DNA of 64,000 bases from an uncultured Senegalimassilia sp. (lineage in GTDB: Bacteria; Actinomycetota; Coriobacteriia; Coriobacteriales; Eggerthellaceae), in assembly GCA_934630815.1 (NCBI GenBank), contig CAKTWI010000005.1, positions 1 through 64,000 of the forward strand, in the 5' to 3' direction. The notes under the pieces were generated by a model. The model did no database searches. It worked only from the letters and a program-made list of their open reading frames with translations, and had not been told where the DNA came from. A program made the translations under genes and the position numbers. Shown one piece after another: positions 6,295-14,037 of this stretch. The stretch's first letter is position 1. Each line of letters opens with the position of its first letter.

Positions 6295-8881
6295 GAGCGT
6301 GCGCGCGCATAAGGAGCTGACCGGCGGTTGGGCGAAGGCGGCACAGCTGCCCCAGCCCGATCTGTCGGGACTTGCCATCAAAGACGAGCATTTGAAGCGA
6401 GCGCTGCTTGGGCAGGACTTCTTGGTGGTGGACGGTGCCATGGGCACGCAGCTGCAGGAGCGGGGCCTTGCTGATGCGGGGCAGATCCCCGAGATGCTGA
6501 ACTTTTCCCATCCCGAAGACATCACGGCCATCCATAAAGCCTATGTCGATGCTGGTGCCGAGGTCATCACTACGAACACGTTCGGGGCGAACCGGTTGAA
6601 GCTGGAAGGTGCCGCAAGCGTTGAAGAGGTGTATCGTGCGGCCGCCGAATGTGCCCGTGCCGCCGGCGCGCCGTACATCGCCGGCGATGTCGGCCCGACG
6701 GGTGCGCTTTTGGAGCCTATGGGAACCATGAGCTTCGAAGATGCTTACGACCTGTTCGCCGAGCAGGTGCGCGCCGTTGCCGCAGCCGGCTGCGATGTGG
6801 TGTTGATCGAGACCATGGCTGACTTGCGCGAGGCGAAGGCGGCTCTGCTGGCTGCTCAGGAGAACTGCGATCTGCCGGTGTTCGCCACCATGACCTTCGG
6901 CGAGGATGGGCGTACGTTTTTGGGCACGTCGCCGGAGGTGGCCGCAGAGGTGCTTTCGAGCATGGGAGCGCATGCCGTGGGTTTGAACTGCTCGCTTGGT
7001 CCGGCGGAGCTATTGGGCGCCGCGCAGGATATGGCGCATCGCTCGCGATGCCCGTTGATGGTGCAGCCCAACGCAGGCCTGCCGCGCGTGGAGGACGGGG
7101 TCACCGTGTTCGACGTGTCGCCCGAGGATTTCGCCGCGGCTATGGAAGGTATGCTCGATGCGGGCGCCTCGATTATTGGCGGGTGTTGCGGCACGTCGCC
7201 GGAATACACGCGCCAGCTTCGCCGTATGGCGGATGCTCGCCGCGTGCCGACGCCGCGTACCTACGAGCCCGCTTGCGTGTTGTGCAGCGCCCAGGAGGCC
7301 GTGGTGCTTCCGGTGGGCGTGCCCCGCATCGCCGTGATCGGCGAGCGCATCAACCCTACGGGCAAGCCTAAGCTTAAGGCTGCGCTGCGGGCGGGCGACC
7401 TGGATTACCTGGTGGGCGAGGCGGTTTCGCAGCAGGAGCTGGGTGCCGATGTTCTCGACGTCAACGTGGGCCTTCCCGAGCTTGACGAGCCTGCTGTGCT
7501 GGCCGCTGCGGTGGACAAGCTTTCCTCCACGGTCACTTTGCCGTTGGTGGTGGACTCGTCCGACCCGGCGGCGGTGGAGGCGGCGGTGCGCGGTTACGCG
7601 GGCAAGCCGCTTATCAACAGCGTCAATGGCAAGCAGGAGAGCCTGGAAGCCGTGCTTCCCATCGTGAAACGCTACGGATGCGCCGTGATCGGCCTTGCCC
7701 TTGACGAAGAGGGTATTCCGCCCACTGCCGAGGGGCGTTTCGCCGTTGCCGAGCGGATCGTGGAAGCCGCCGAACGTTACGGCATCCCGCGAACCGATGT
7801 GGTCATCGACTGCCTGACCATGGCGTGCGCGACCAATCAGTCGGAGGCGCTTGAAATCTTGCGCGCCGTGAACATGGTCAAGGAGCGCCTGGGCGTGCGC
7901 ACGGCGCTCGGTGTATCCAACATCAGCTTCGGCCTGCCTCAGCGCAACATGGTGAACTCGACGTTTCTGGCCGCCGCGTTCGGGTGTGGGCTTGATATGC
8001 CCATTCTGAATCCGAAGGCGAAGCGTTACACCGATACGGTGAACACGTTCAGGGTGCTGAACTGCCAAGATGCCGGCGCCGTCGAGTTCATCGGGGAATA
8101 TGCCGACGCCGCGGACCCGTATACGGCAGGGGCGGCGGGTGCGGGTGCCGCCGTGGGCGCTGCGGAGGCGGCGCAACCTTCGGGAGCTGCCGACGCGGTA
8201 GTGGAGTGCCCGGTGGCGGTGCCTGGGGCGCTTTCGGACGCCTCCGATGCCGTGCGCGACATGGTGCATCTCATCCTGACGGGTCGAAAGGGCCCGATGG
8301 GCCCGGCAACCGAGGCGTTGCTGGAGGGGCATAACCCGCTCGACCTGGTCAACGGCGTGTTCGTCCCCGCACTTGATGTGGTGGGGCAGAAGTTCGACAA
8401 GGGAGAGTTCTTCCTTCCGCAGCTGATGGCTTCCGCCGAGGCGGTGAAGGTGGGATTCGACGTGGTCAAGGCGCGCATGGGCGATTCCGCCGACGATGGC
8501 ATGGGGTCGAACGCCATCGCGGTGGCCACGGTGAAGGGCGACATCCACGATATCGGCAAGAACATCGTCAAGATGCTGCTGGAGAACTACGGCTTCCGCG
8601 TGGTCGACCTTGGCCGCGACGTCGACCCGGAAGAAGTGCTGCGCGTGGCAAGCGAGCAAGGTATCCGCTTGGTGGGGCTTTCGGCGCTTATGACGACCAC
8701 GGTCCGTGCCATGGAGCAGACGGTGGAGCTTCTGCATGAGAAGCTGCCGGGCTGCAAGGTGATGGTTGGCGGCGCGGTTTTGACGCCCGAGTACGCCGAG
8801 CAGATCGGCGCGGACTATTATGCCAAGGACGCCGCGGAATCGGCCCGCATCGCCGAGCGCTTCTTTGCCGAACAGGGCTAG
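6287..8881 (+). CDS. metH: Cobalamin-dependent methionine synthase (without activation domain)
   Basis: 864 residues; transfers methyl from methyl-THF to homocysteine through cobalamin. Domains in order: homocysteine-binding barrel (zinc cysteines in GLNCSLGP and IGGCCGTSPEY, residues about 40-330), pterin-binding barrel (GERINPTGKPKLKAAL, DVNVGLPE, NSVNGKQE, residues about 350-610), an Ala/Gly-rich linker (residues about 610-645), the four-helix cap, and the B12 domain with DIHDIGKN (His is the lower cobalt ligand) and GLSALMTTT. The C-terminal SAM-dependent activation domain of E. coli-type MetH (about 1200 residues) is absent and supplied by the upstream gene. A bidirectional terminator follows. 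Confidence 0.95.
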   Translation: MDESVRAHKELTGGWAKAAQLPQPDLSGLAIKDEHLKRALLGQDFLVVDGAMGTQLQERGLADAGQIPEMLNFSHPEDITAIHKAYVDAGAEVITTNTFGANRLKLEGAASVEEVYRAAAECARAAGAPYIAGDVGPTGALLEPMGTMSFEDAYDLFAEQVRAVAAAGCDVVLIETMADLREAKAALLAAQENCDLPVFATMTFGEDGRTFLGTSPEVAAEVLSSMGAHAVGLNCSLGPAELLGAAQDMAHRSRCPLMVQPNAGLPRVEDGVTVFDVSPEDFAAAMEGMLDAGASIIGGCCGTSPEYTRQLRRMADARRVPTPRTYEPACVLCSAQEAVVLPVGVPRIAVIGERINPTGKPKLKAALRAGDLDYLVGEAVSQQELGADVLDVNVGLPELDEPAVLAAAVDKLSSTVTLPLVVDSSDPAAVEAAVRGYAGKPLINSVNGKQESLEAVLPIVKRYGCAVIGLALDEEGIPPTAEGRFAVAERIVEAAERYGIPRTDVVIDCLTMACATNQSEALEILRAVNMVKERLGVRTALGVSNISFGLPQRNMVNSTFLAAAFGCGLDMPILNPKAKRYTDTVNTFRVLNCQDAGAVEFIGEYADAADPYTAGAAGAGAAVGAAEAAQPSGAADAVVECPVAVPGALSDASDAVRDMVHLILTGRKGPMGPATEALLEGHNPLDLVNGVFVPALDVVGQKFDKGEFFLPQLMASAEAVKVGFDVVKARMGDSADDGMGSNAIAVATVKGDIHDIGKNIVKMLLENYGFRVVDLGRDVDPEEVLRVASEQGIRLVGLSALMTTTVRAMEQTVELLHEKLPGCKVMVGGAVLTPEYAEQIGADYYAKDAAESARIAERFFAEQG

Positions 8882-9232
8882 CGCGGCGAACGGCGGCATC
8901 GGGGACGATGGCTGCGGGTTTCGGCTTGGTAGGGTTGGTGGCTGATGCGCCGATCGCCTCAGATACTACGGCTTGTCGGCTCCAGTTCGGCCCGCTGCAG
9001 CGTTGGGCTGTGCGAGTCGGCCCGATGCCGGTCTGGCGATGTTGCTGCGTTCGGTCTTGCCGCTTCAGCAGATATCGACTTGGCCGTTAAGGGCTTCCGA
9101 TCCGGCTTATTTTCCCTGCATGATATGAGAAGGCCTGCATGCTGCTGGAGCATGCAGGCCTTTGTGGCTTTCGGGAAGCTGTTAGGGTCGCCGCAGAAGC
9201 GGCGTTCCGGGCGATGCTTCGGTGCCTGGACG
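8882..9232. other. Intergenic region between convergent genes
   Basis: 350 nt between metH and the symporter gene. The only feature I see is the terminator hairpin at 9130-9164; short frames here look non-coding. Confidence 0.6.
9130..9164. terminator. Bidirectional terminator
   Basis: AAGGCCTGCATGC pairs with GCATGCAGGCCTT around a short loop, followed by TTTGTGG on plus and TTCTCAT on minus. It lies between the convergent metH and symporter genes. Confidence 0.75.
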
Positions 9233-10582
9233 TTACCCGATGCCGCCGAGCACGATGCCCAGGATGATGACGATCGCCGTGAGCGGGACGAACAGATAGC
9301 GCCCCATGAGCTCGAACCATGCGCCTACGGGCTTCTCTCGTCCCATCTGAGCCTGTTTTGAGGCGAAGCCCTTGGGGCACACCCAGAAGAACATCACTGC
9401 CGCTATAAGGGCTCCCAGCGGGATTGCGTAGATGCTGACAGCATCCATCCAGGCGCTGACCGCGTCGCCGTTCTCGATGAAGGCGCCAATGCCCATGGAG
9501 ACGGCGGCCACGATGGCCACAGCGGCCCAGCGGGGAAGGCGCGCCTGCTGCTGCAGCGCCTCGATCGGCGGCTCGTAGAGGTTCACCAAGCTGGTGATGG
9601 CGGCGCAGGCTACAGCCAGAAAGAACACGAAGCAGAACAGCCCGCCGAAGGGCATCTCCTCGAATACCTGCGGAAGCACGATGAACAGAAGCGGGGGGCC
9701 TGCCTGGGTGTCGGCTCCGAACGCGAACACGGCGGGGACCACCACCATGGCCGACAAAACCGCGGCCAGCGTGCTGAACACCACGACGTTGCGCGCCGAC
9801 GAGACCACGTTCACGTCCTTCTTCAGGTAGCTGCCGTATACCAGCGTGCCGCCTCCGGCTAGCGACAGGCCGAAGAACGCCTGCCCAAGCGCAAGCACCC
9901 AGGTTTGCGGGTTGGCGAGTGCTTGCCAGCGCGGCATGAAGAGGTAGGCGTAGCCATCAAGCGCGCCGGGCAGCATGGCCACGCGAACGAGCAGCACGCA
10001 GAACAGGACGAAGAACAGCGGCATCATGATTTTGTTCAGGCGTTCGATGCCGCGCGAGATACCCAAGATCATGACGGCTAGCGTGATGATGAGCGCCGCG
10101 GCGTGCCAGCCGATGCTTCCGAAATCGCCGGTGATCTGGCCGAAGTACCCGCCCATGTCCGGTTGGGTGAGCAGGCTTCCGGTTGCGGCGGCGAACAGGT
10201 ATTTGAGGAACCACCCTAAAACGACGGTGTAGCCGATGGCGATGCCGAGCGCGGCAAGGACGGGCACGATGCCGATGATTTTGCCGATGCGCGTTGCGTG
10301 AGGCGCGCCCCTGAGCTCGAGGGCTTTTCCGAATGCACCCATGGGGCCGCATCCCATGGCGCGGCCGAACGACATCTCGCCGACCACGCCGGTAAGACCG
10401 AGGAGCACCACGAAGAACAGGTAAGGGATAAGGAAGGCCGCTCCGCCAAGCTGCGAGACGCGATATGGGAACAGCCAGATGCCCGATAGGCCTACGGCCG
10501 ATCCAATGCAGGCAATGATGAAGGCGGTGCGTGAGGTGAACGAGTCGCGGGTTTGCGAATCGCCGGATGCAGTCTGAGCCAT
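9233..10582 (-). CDS. Neurotransmitter:sodium symporter family transporter
   Basis: 449 residues in the inner membrane with about 11-12 hydrophobic segments. The first segment carries the family signature in the form GSAVGLSGIWLFPYRVSQLGG, where an unwound helix binds Na+ and substrate, followed by GEMSFGR. Bacterial members import amino acids such as tryptophan, tyrosine or leucine with sodium; the substrate here cannot be told. I chose ATG at 10582, with GGAAAGGGG just upstream, over an in-frame TTG seven codons earlier. The gene starts right after the terminator of a tRNA-Ala gene transcribed in the same direction, and it ends convergent to metH. Confidence 0.9.
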   Translation of the reverse strand: MAQTASGDSQTRDSFTSRTAFIIACIGSAVGLSGIWLFPYRVSQLGGAAFLIPYLFFVVLLGLTGVVGEMSFGRAMGCGPMGAFGKALELRGAPHATRIGKIIGIVPVLAALGIAIGYTVVLGWFLKYLFAAATGSLLTQPDMGGYFGQITGDFGSIGWHAAALIITLAVMILGISRGIERLNKIMMPLFFVLFCVLLVRVAMLPGALDGYAYLFMPRWQALANPQTWVLALGQAFFGLSLAGGGTLVYGSYLKKDVNVVSSARNVVVFSTLAAVLSAMVVVPAVFAFGADTQAGPPLLFIVLPQVFEEMPFGGLFCFVFFLAVACAAITSLVNLYEPPIEALQQQARLPRWAAVAIVAAVSMGIGAFIENGDAVSAWMDAVSIYAIPLGALIAAVMFFWVCPKGFASKQAQMGREKPVGAWFELMGRYLFVPLTAIVIILGIVLGGIG

Positions 10583-10604
10583 GGGTTCCCCTTTCCGTGG
10601 CAAT

Positions 10605-10628
10605 AAAAAAGCCGCCCTTAAGGCGGCT
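10605..10628 (-). terminator. Terminator of tRNA-Ala copy 1
   Basis: On the minus strand AGCCGCC pairs with GGGCGGCT around TTAA, then T6. It lies 9 nt after the tRNA 3' end and just upstream of the symporter start. Confidence 0.85.
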
Positions 10629-10636
10629 GTTGAATT

Positions 10637-10712
10637 TGGTGGAGCCTAGGGGGATCGAACCCCTGACCTCATGGCTGCCAGCCATGCGCTCTCCCAGCTG
10701 AGCTAAGGCCCC
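10637..10712 (-). tRNA. tRNA-Ala(GGC), copy 1
   Basis: 76 nt including an encoded CCA. Acceptor GGGGCCT pairs with AGGCTCC; D-arm GCTC...GAGC; anticodon arm CATGG-CTGGCAG-CCATG with anticodon GGC; T-arm AGGGG-TTCGATC-CCCCT. It reads alanine GCC/GCU codons. A second identical copy lies 460 nt away. Confidence 0.96.
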
Positions 10713-10730
10713 GAATCAGGTGCGTTGCCT

Positions 10731-10758
10731 ATTATACGGAAACAGTTTCCGCGCGCAA
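10731..10758 (-). promoter_or_regulatory. Promoter of tRNA-Ala copy 1
   Basis: On the minus strand: an A-rich tract, GGGGG, -35 TTGCGC (10753-10758), a 16-nt spacer and -10 TATAAT (10731-10736). The spacer contains the palindrome GGAAACTGTTTCC. Confidence 0.8.
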
Positions 10759-10862
10759 CCCCCTATTTTGAATTTTTTTCGGCCAGGTTTTTAGGCGGGG
10801 CGGGTGCTTGACTCGCAAGCTCATCCGAGCGCCTCGCTTTGCTACCGGACACAGCCGTGACG

Positions 10863-10950
10863 CGTGAACAGGGGACGGAGGTGTGTTCACGCGCCCCGTC
10901 GTCGGAAGCGCGAAGACCAACCGTGAACACACCTCCGTCCCCTGTTCACG
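10863..10950. repeat. Perfect 29-nt inverted repeat with 30-nt loop
   Basis: The arm at 10863-10891 begins CGTGAACAGGGGACGG and is exactly complementary to the arm at 10922-10950. Each arm is also a small imperfect palindrome (CGTGAACA...TGTTCACG). The GGGGACGGAGGTG core resembles REP-like intergenic repeats seen across many genomes (recollection). It lies between the two tRNA-Ala genes. Confidence 0.85.
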
Positions 10951-11061
10951 AGGGAACCTTTCGTGCGGTCGGGGCGAGTGGCGGGCTGGATTTGACTTCG
11001 GGTGTTTTCGCGCTTGGGGTGCGATTGCAGATGTGGGGGGGGGAACGAAACGCGAAGAAAT

Positions 11062-11088
11062 AAAAAAGGTTCGGCATATGCCGAACCT
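11062..11088 (-). terminator. Terminator of tRNA-Ala copy 2
   Basis: The palindrome at 11067-11088 (arms AGGTTCGGCAT/ATGCCGAACCT) is followed on the minus strand by T6. It differs completely in sequence from the terminator of copy 1. Confidence 0.85.
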
Positions 11089-11096
11089 AGAAAATT

Positions 11097-11172
11097 TGGT
11101 GGAGCCTAGGGGGATCGAACCCCTGACCTCATGGCTGCCAGCCATGCGCTCTCCCAGCTGAGCTAAGGCCCC
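11097..11172 (-). tRNA. tRNA-Ala(GGC), copy 2
   Basis: Identical in all 76 nt to copy 1, with the same GGC anticodon and encoded CCA. It has its own promoter and terminator. Confidence 0.96.
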
Positions 11173-11190
11173 GAATCAGGTGCGTTGCCT

Positions 11191-11218
11191 ATTATACGGA
11201 AACAGTTTCCGCGCGCAA
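11191..11218 (-). promoter_or_regulatory. Promoter of tRNA-Ala copy 2
   Basis: Same sequence as copy 1: -35 TTGCGC (11213-11218), 16-nt spacer with GGAAACTGTTTCC, -10 TATAAT (11191-11196), A-rich tract and GGGGG upstream. Confidence 0.8.
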
Positions 11219-11322
11219 CCCCCTATTTTGAAAATTTTTTTCGGCATCGTTTTTTGGCGGGCTGAGCGCTTGATATGCAAGTTCAACAGTGCAGGTAAGT
11301 TCGTCGAATCCCTGCCTAACGG

Positions 11323-11724
11323 CTAGCGGTAACAGGTTGCGGCCATGCGGGCTATCTTGCGGCCCGTGTTGTCGGACACGTCCACCGTGTAAAACCCGAG
11401 CTTCCTACCCGACTTGTCGACGGTGCATTCGGCGATGAGCTTGTCTCCCTTGGCGGCGCTCAGGAACTCGATGGTGTTGCTCACCGATACCGTGGGCTGC
11501 TCGTTTACGTTGCAGGCGATGGCCAGGCAGAAGTCGGCAAGGGTGAAAATAGCGCCGCCCATGACGCCGCCTTGGGCGTTGTAGTGGATGCGATCGAGCG
11601 GCATCTCGCACACGGCGTGGCCACGGGTGGCTTCGACGATGGCGCAACCTGCAGCCTCCGTGGCGAACTTGTCGTTGGCGAAGAATTCGCGAACCTGATC
11701 GATGGTGGGGTTCTCGGGGAGCAT
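11323..11724 (-). CDS. PaaI-type hotdog-fold thioesterase
   Basis: 133 residues, typical for the family. The segment HYNAQGGVMGGAIFTLADF has the HxN..G..HGG-like signature of PaaI thioesterases, with Asn and Gly/Asp as active-site residues; here the usual HGG is MGG. Such cytosolic enzymes hydrolyse acyl-CoA or aryl-CoA thioesters. The substrate is unknown. The start is supported by AAAGGAC upstream. A terminator lies between this gene and the upstream membrane-protein gene, so it is probably transcribed alone. Confidence 0.82.
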   Translation of the reverse strand: MLPENPTIDQVREFFANDKFATEAAGCAIVEATRGHAVCEMPLDRIHYNAQGGVMGGAIFTLADFCLAIACNVNEQPTVSVSNTIEFLSAAKGDKLIAECTVDKSGRKLGFYTVDVSDNTGRKIARMAATCYR

Positions 11725-11752
11725 AGGCGTCCTTTCGATGGTAGCGGGTGAA

Positions 11753-11785
11753 AAGCAGCGCCCTCCGATGCTTGTCGAAGGGCGC
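11753..11785 (-). terminator. Terminator of the anchored-protein gene
   Basis: On the minus strand GCGCCCT (11779-11785) pairs with AGGGCGC (11758-11764), followed by TGCTTTTC. It lies 18 nt after the stop of the gene ending at 11803. Confidence 0.7.
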
Positions 11786-11802
11786 GTGATACCTTGCGGT
11801 GG

Positions 11803-12909
11803 TTATTCGGTTGGCGTTGCGATGGTGCCGAACAGCTCAAGCCATTCGCCGTCTTCCACGGTGATGGTTTGCGTGCCGCCGCGCAGCAGGGGCTTGGAGT
11901 CGGTGATGGAGCCATCGTCGAAGTCCAGGTCCTTCATAACGTAAGCGGCATAGTCCTGCGAGGCGTTGTGCGGGGCGTCGGGGCTGACGGTGATGGTATA
12001 GGTTCCCGCGGGAATGTCCCGGCCGACGCGGTACAGGCCGCTGGCATAGGGTGCCTGCGGTTGGAAATCGGCCTGGTCCGCGGGGATCATCAGCATGCTT
12101 TTGGCGCTGGGCATGAAGACGACCACCTGCCCGTTTTCGAGGTCGGCGAAGTAATTGCCCGTGTAGGTGACCGCCGCGCTCATGCTGTAGGTACCAGACC
12201 CTTCGGGGCTGAACAGATAGAATTCAGCTTCGGTGGACGGGTTTCCCTGGAGGAAGTACAGCCCCTCGTTGATATCGCGGCCTACCACGTACACGCCCGG
12301 GGTTGCCTTGCCCTCATCGTCGATATCGCAGGGCAGGTCGCCTGCCGCCTCCTTGATGTCGGAGAGCGTGAACCCGCCGTAGTAATCGCTATCGGGCAGC
12401 TCGTCGGGGTCGTAGCCGTACGGCAAGTCGTCGAAGTCGAACGAATGCACGCCATCGGCGCGGCTGTGCAGCGAATCGGCCACCATGCCCACCGTGGCGA
12501 AGCCTACGCATCCGCCAAGCCCCATGAGAAACGCCAGCGCGCAGCCCAAAAGCACCCAGGGCCACTTTTTCGCCGGCTTCGGCGCAACGGCGGCATAGGG
12601 GTTTGCAGGAGGCTGAGGTGCGCCGTAGGAAGGTTGCGTGTAGGGCGCCTGCGGGGTGGCGGCAGGGCCGACGTTGGCGGGCGCTTGCGCAGCGCCTGCG
12701 GCCATGTCGGGCTGTTCGGCCTGGGGCGCTGCTGGCCGAGCGGTTTCGCTGGGGCTGGGATCGGCGCAGTTACTTGCTTCCGACGCGGGGCCGGCGTTGC
12801 CGGGCGCCTGCGGGCGATTGTCAGGAGTTTCGGGCTGTTCGCCTTGTGGGGGCGTTTGTTGAGCAGATTCGTAGGGATTGGAATCGGGATTGTTGCGAGG
12901 CTGGTTCAT
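11803..12909 (-). CDS. Membrane-anchored protein with Pro-rich cytoplasmic tail and extracellular repeats
   Basis: 368 residues. Residues 1-112 are low complexity, rich in Pro, Gln, Ala and Gly. A single hydrophobic segment follows (WPWVLLGCALAFLMGLGG, about 116-140), then an acidic extracellular part. The C-terminal 190 residues hold two similar beta-type modules marked GVYVVGRDINEGLYF and GLYRVGRDIPAGTYT, so a duplicated domain is likely. Similar modules occur in secreted proteins of Actinobacteria, with unknown function. RBS TAGGAGCG. No enzymatic motif is visible; a role in sensing or cell-surface binding would be a guess. Confidence 0.75.
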   Translation of the reverse strand: MNQPRNNPDSNPYESAQQTPPQGEQPETPDNRPQAPGNAGPASEASNCADPSPSETARPAAPQAEQPDMAAGAAQAPANVGPAATPQAPYTQPSYGAPQPPANPYAAVAPKPAKKWPWVLLGCALAFLMGLGGCVGFATVGMVADSLHSRADGVHSFDFDDLPYGYDPDELPDSDYYGGFTLSDIKEAAGDLPCDIDDEGKATPGVYVVGRDINEGLYFLQGNPSTEAEFYLFSPEGSGTYSMSAAVTYTGNYFADLENGQVVVFMPSAKSMLMIPADQADFQPQAPYASGLYRVGRDIPAGTYTITVSPDAPHNASQDYAAYVMKDLDFDDGSITDSKPLLRGGTQTITVEDGEWLELFGTIATPTE

Positions 12910-12942
12910 GGAAGCGCTCCTAACGGTTTGTTCCCGGCTATC

Positions 12943-14016
12943 TTAGCACGCAGCCTCGGAGATGGGCTTGGTTGTTAACGTGATGGCATTGCGGGGGCAT
13001 GCCGACTCGCACAGGCCGCAGCCTATGCAGTAGCGCCAATCGAGGGAAAGCGTGCCGTCTTGGGCGTCGGGCAGCAGGGCGCCGGTAGGGCAGGCTCGGG
13101 TGCAGCGCAGGCATCCCTCACAGGCATCGGCGTTGATTTCGGGCAGGGAAAGCTCCACCCGCGCAGCCATATCGGGCTGGGCGTCGAGCGCCTGCAGCAG
13201 CAGGTTGCGCGATGCTCCCATGACGCGTTTTACGCGCCCGTGCGGCGCGAACCTGTTGAATTGCGTGCCGTTTCCCAGGTCGAGCCGCTGATGGGCGGCG
13301 AACCGCTCGTTTTGCTCGCGCAGCGTTTGCAGGCGGGCGTCGGTGCGTTCGCGCATGGTGCCCGATGCCGCGTCCTTGAGCTGCGAGAGCATATCGGTGA
13401 ACAGGCTGCGGCGGTCCCCGTCGGCGCCGGCGTTGGCCAGGCCGGCGAACAACCCTTCGTCAGCCGCCTGGGGCAGCGACGCCGCGAACCCGACGTCGCG
13501 CTGCGTCCATTCCTCGGCCTGTGCGATGCGCTCGGCGTAGAGGGCTTGCGCAGGCCTGCCCGCCTTCGTGCAAGTTTCGCAGCGTTCCATGTCGATGGCC
13601 ACCTGCACATCGGCGCCTTCGGCCAACAACGCCGCCCACAGCTCGGCTGGCAGCATGGCCAAGCAGGGGAGCGCTACCACGTTGCTTGCAGGATCGTCTT
13701 CGTCTGAGACGTTTTCGGCGCAGGTGATGATAGCGGGCCTGGCGCCCATGGCGGCCCGTCGCGCGTCGGCGTGGGCCTGCGTGAGTGTGAAGCTTGTTGA
13801 GGCGAACGCATCGCAGGTTCCCTGGCAGATGCCGCACATCGAGCAAGCGGCGTCATCTATGACGGGCGGCTTTCCCTCGGAGAACGACAGAGCGCTTTTC
13901 GGGCATGCTTCGCCGCAGCGCGCGCAATCGGCGCCTTGGGTGCGTATGCACAAATCCCGCAGCACGAGGATGCGCTGCGGGATCTGATACGGCTGTTGTT
14001 GGTTGGTTTCGGTCAA
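12943..14016 (-). CDS. Polyferredoxin-like protein with four [4Fe-4S] motifs
   Basis: 357 residues. Two Cys clusters lie at the N-terminus (CARCGEACPKSAL and CSMCGICQGTC) and two at the C-terminus (CEGCLRCTRACPTGAL and CIGCGLCESACPRNAI), each of the CxxCxxCxxxC(P) ferredoxin type. The middle (ITCAENV...LPCLAMLPAELW...MERCETC) has more conserved cysteines and looks like a redox module that may bind a further cluster. It is a cytosolic electron carrier or an oxidoreductase subunit; the partner is unknown. The start is a TTG at 14016 with GGAAGG upstream, since no in-frame ATG exists near the N-terminus. It lies 21 nt downstream of gltX. Confidence 0.8.
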   Translation of the reverse strand: MTETNQQQPYQIPQRILVLRDLCIRTQGADCARCGEACPKSALSFSEGKPPVIDDAACSMCGICQGTCDAFASTSFTLTQAHADARRAAMGARPAIITCAENVSDEDDPASNVVALPCLAMLPAELWAALLAEGADVQVAIDMERCETCTKAGRPAQALYAERIAQAEEWTQRDVGFAASLPQAADEGLFAGLANAGADGDRRSLFTDMLSQLKDAASGTMRERTDARLQTLREQNERFAAHQRLDLGNGTQFNRFAPHGRVKRVMGASRNLLLQALDAQPDMAARVELSLPEINADACEGCLRCTRACPTGALLPDAQDGTLSLDWRYCIGCGLCESACPRNAITLTTKPISEAAC

Positions 14017-14037
14017 CAGGTGCCTTCCGTGCTCAGG

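Larger units (their letters stand above)
10713..11322. other. tRNA-Ala duplication region
   Basis: Outside the two tRNAs this stretch has no protein gene. Positions 10633-10772 and 11093-11232 are identical over 140 nt (tRNA plus promoter). Beyond that, both flanks stay recognisably similar for about 50 nt more. The inverted repeat lies between the copies. Confidence 0.8.

Noticed and set aside
7010..8899. Long minus-strand frames opposite metH, priA, the rRNA methyltransferase, transketolase and fabK/rnr
   Set aside because: All lie opposite genes with clear motifs; composition is typical of codon-bias shadows.
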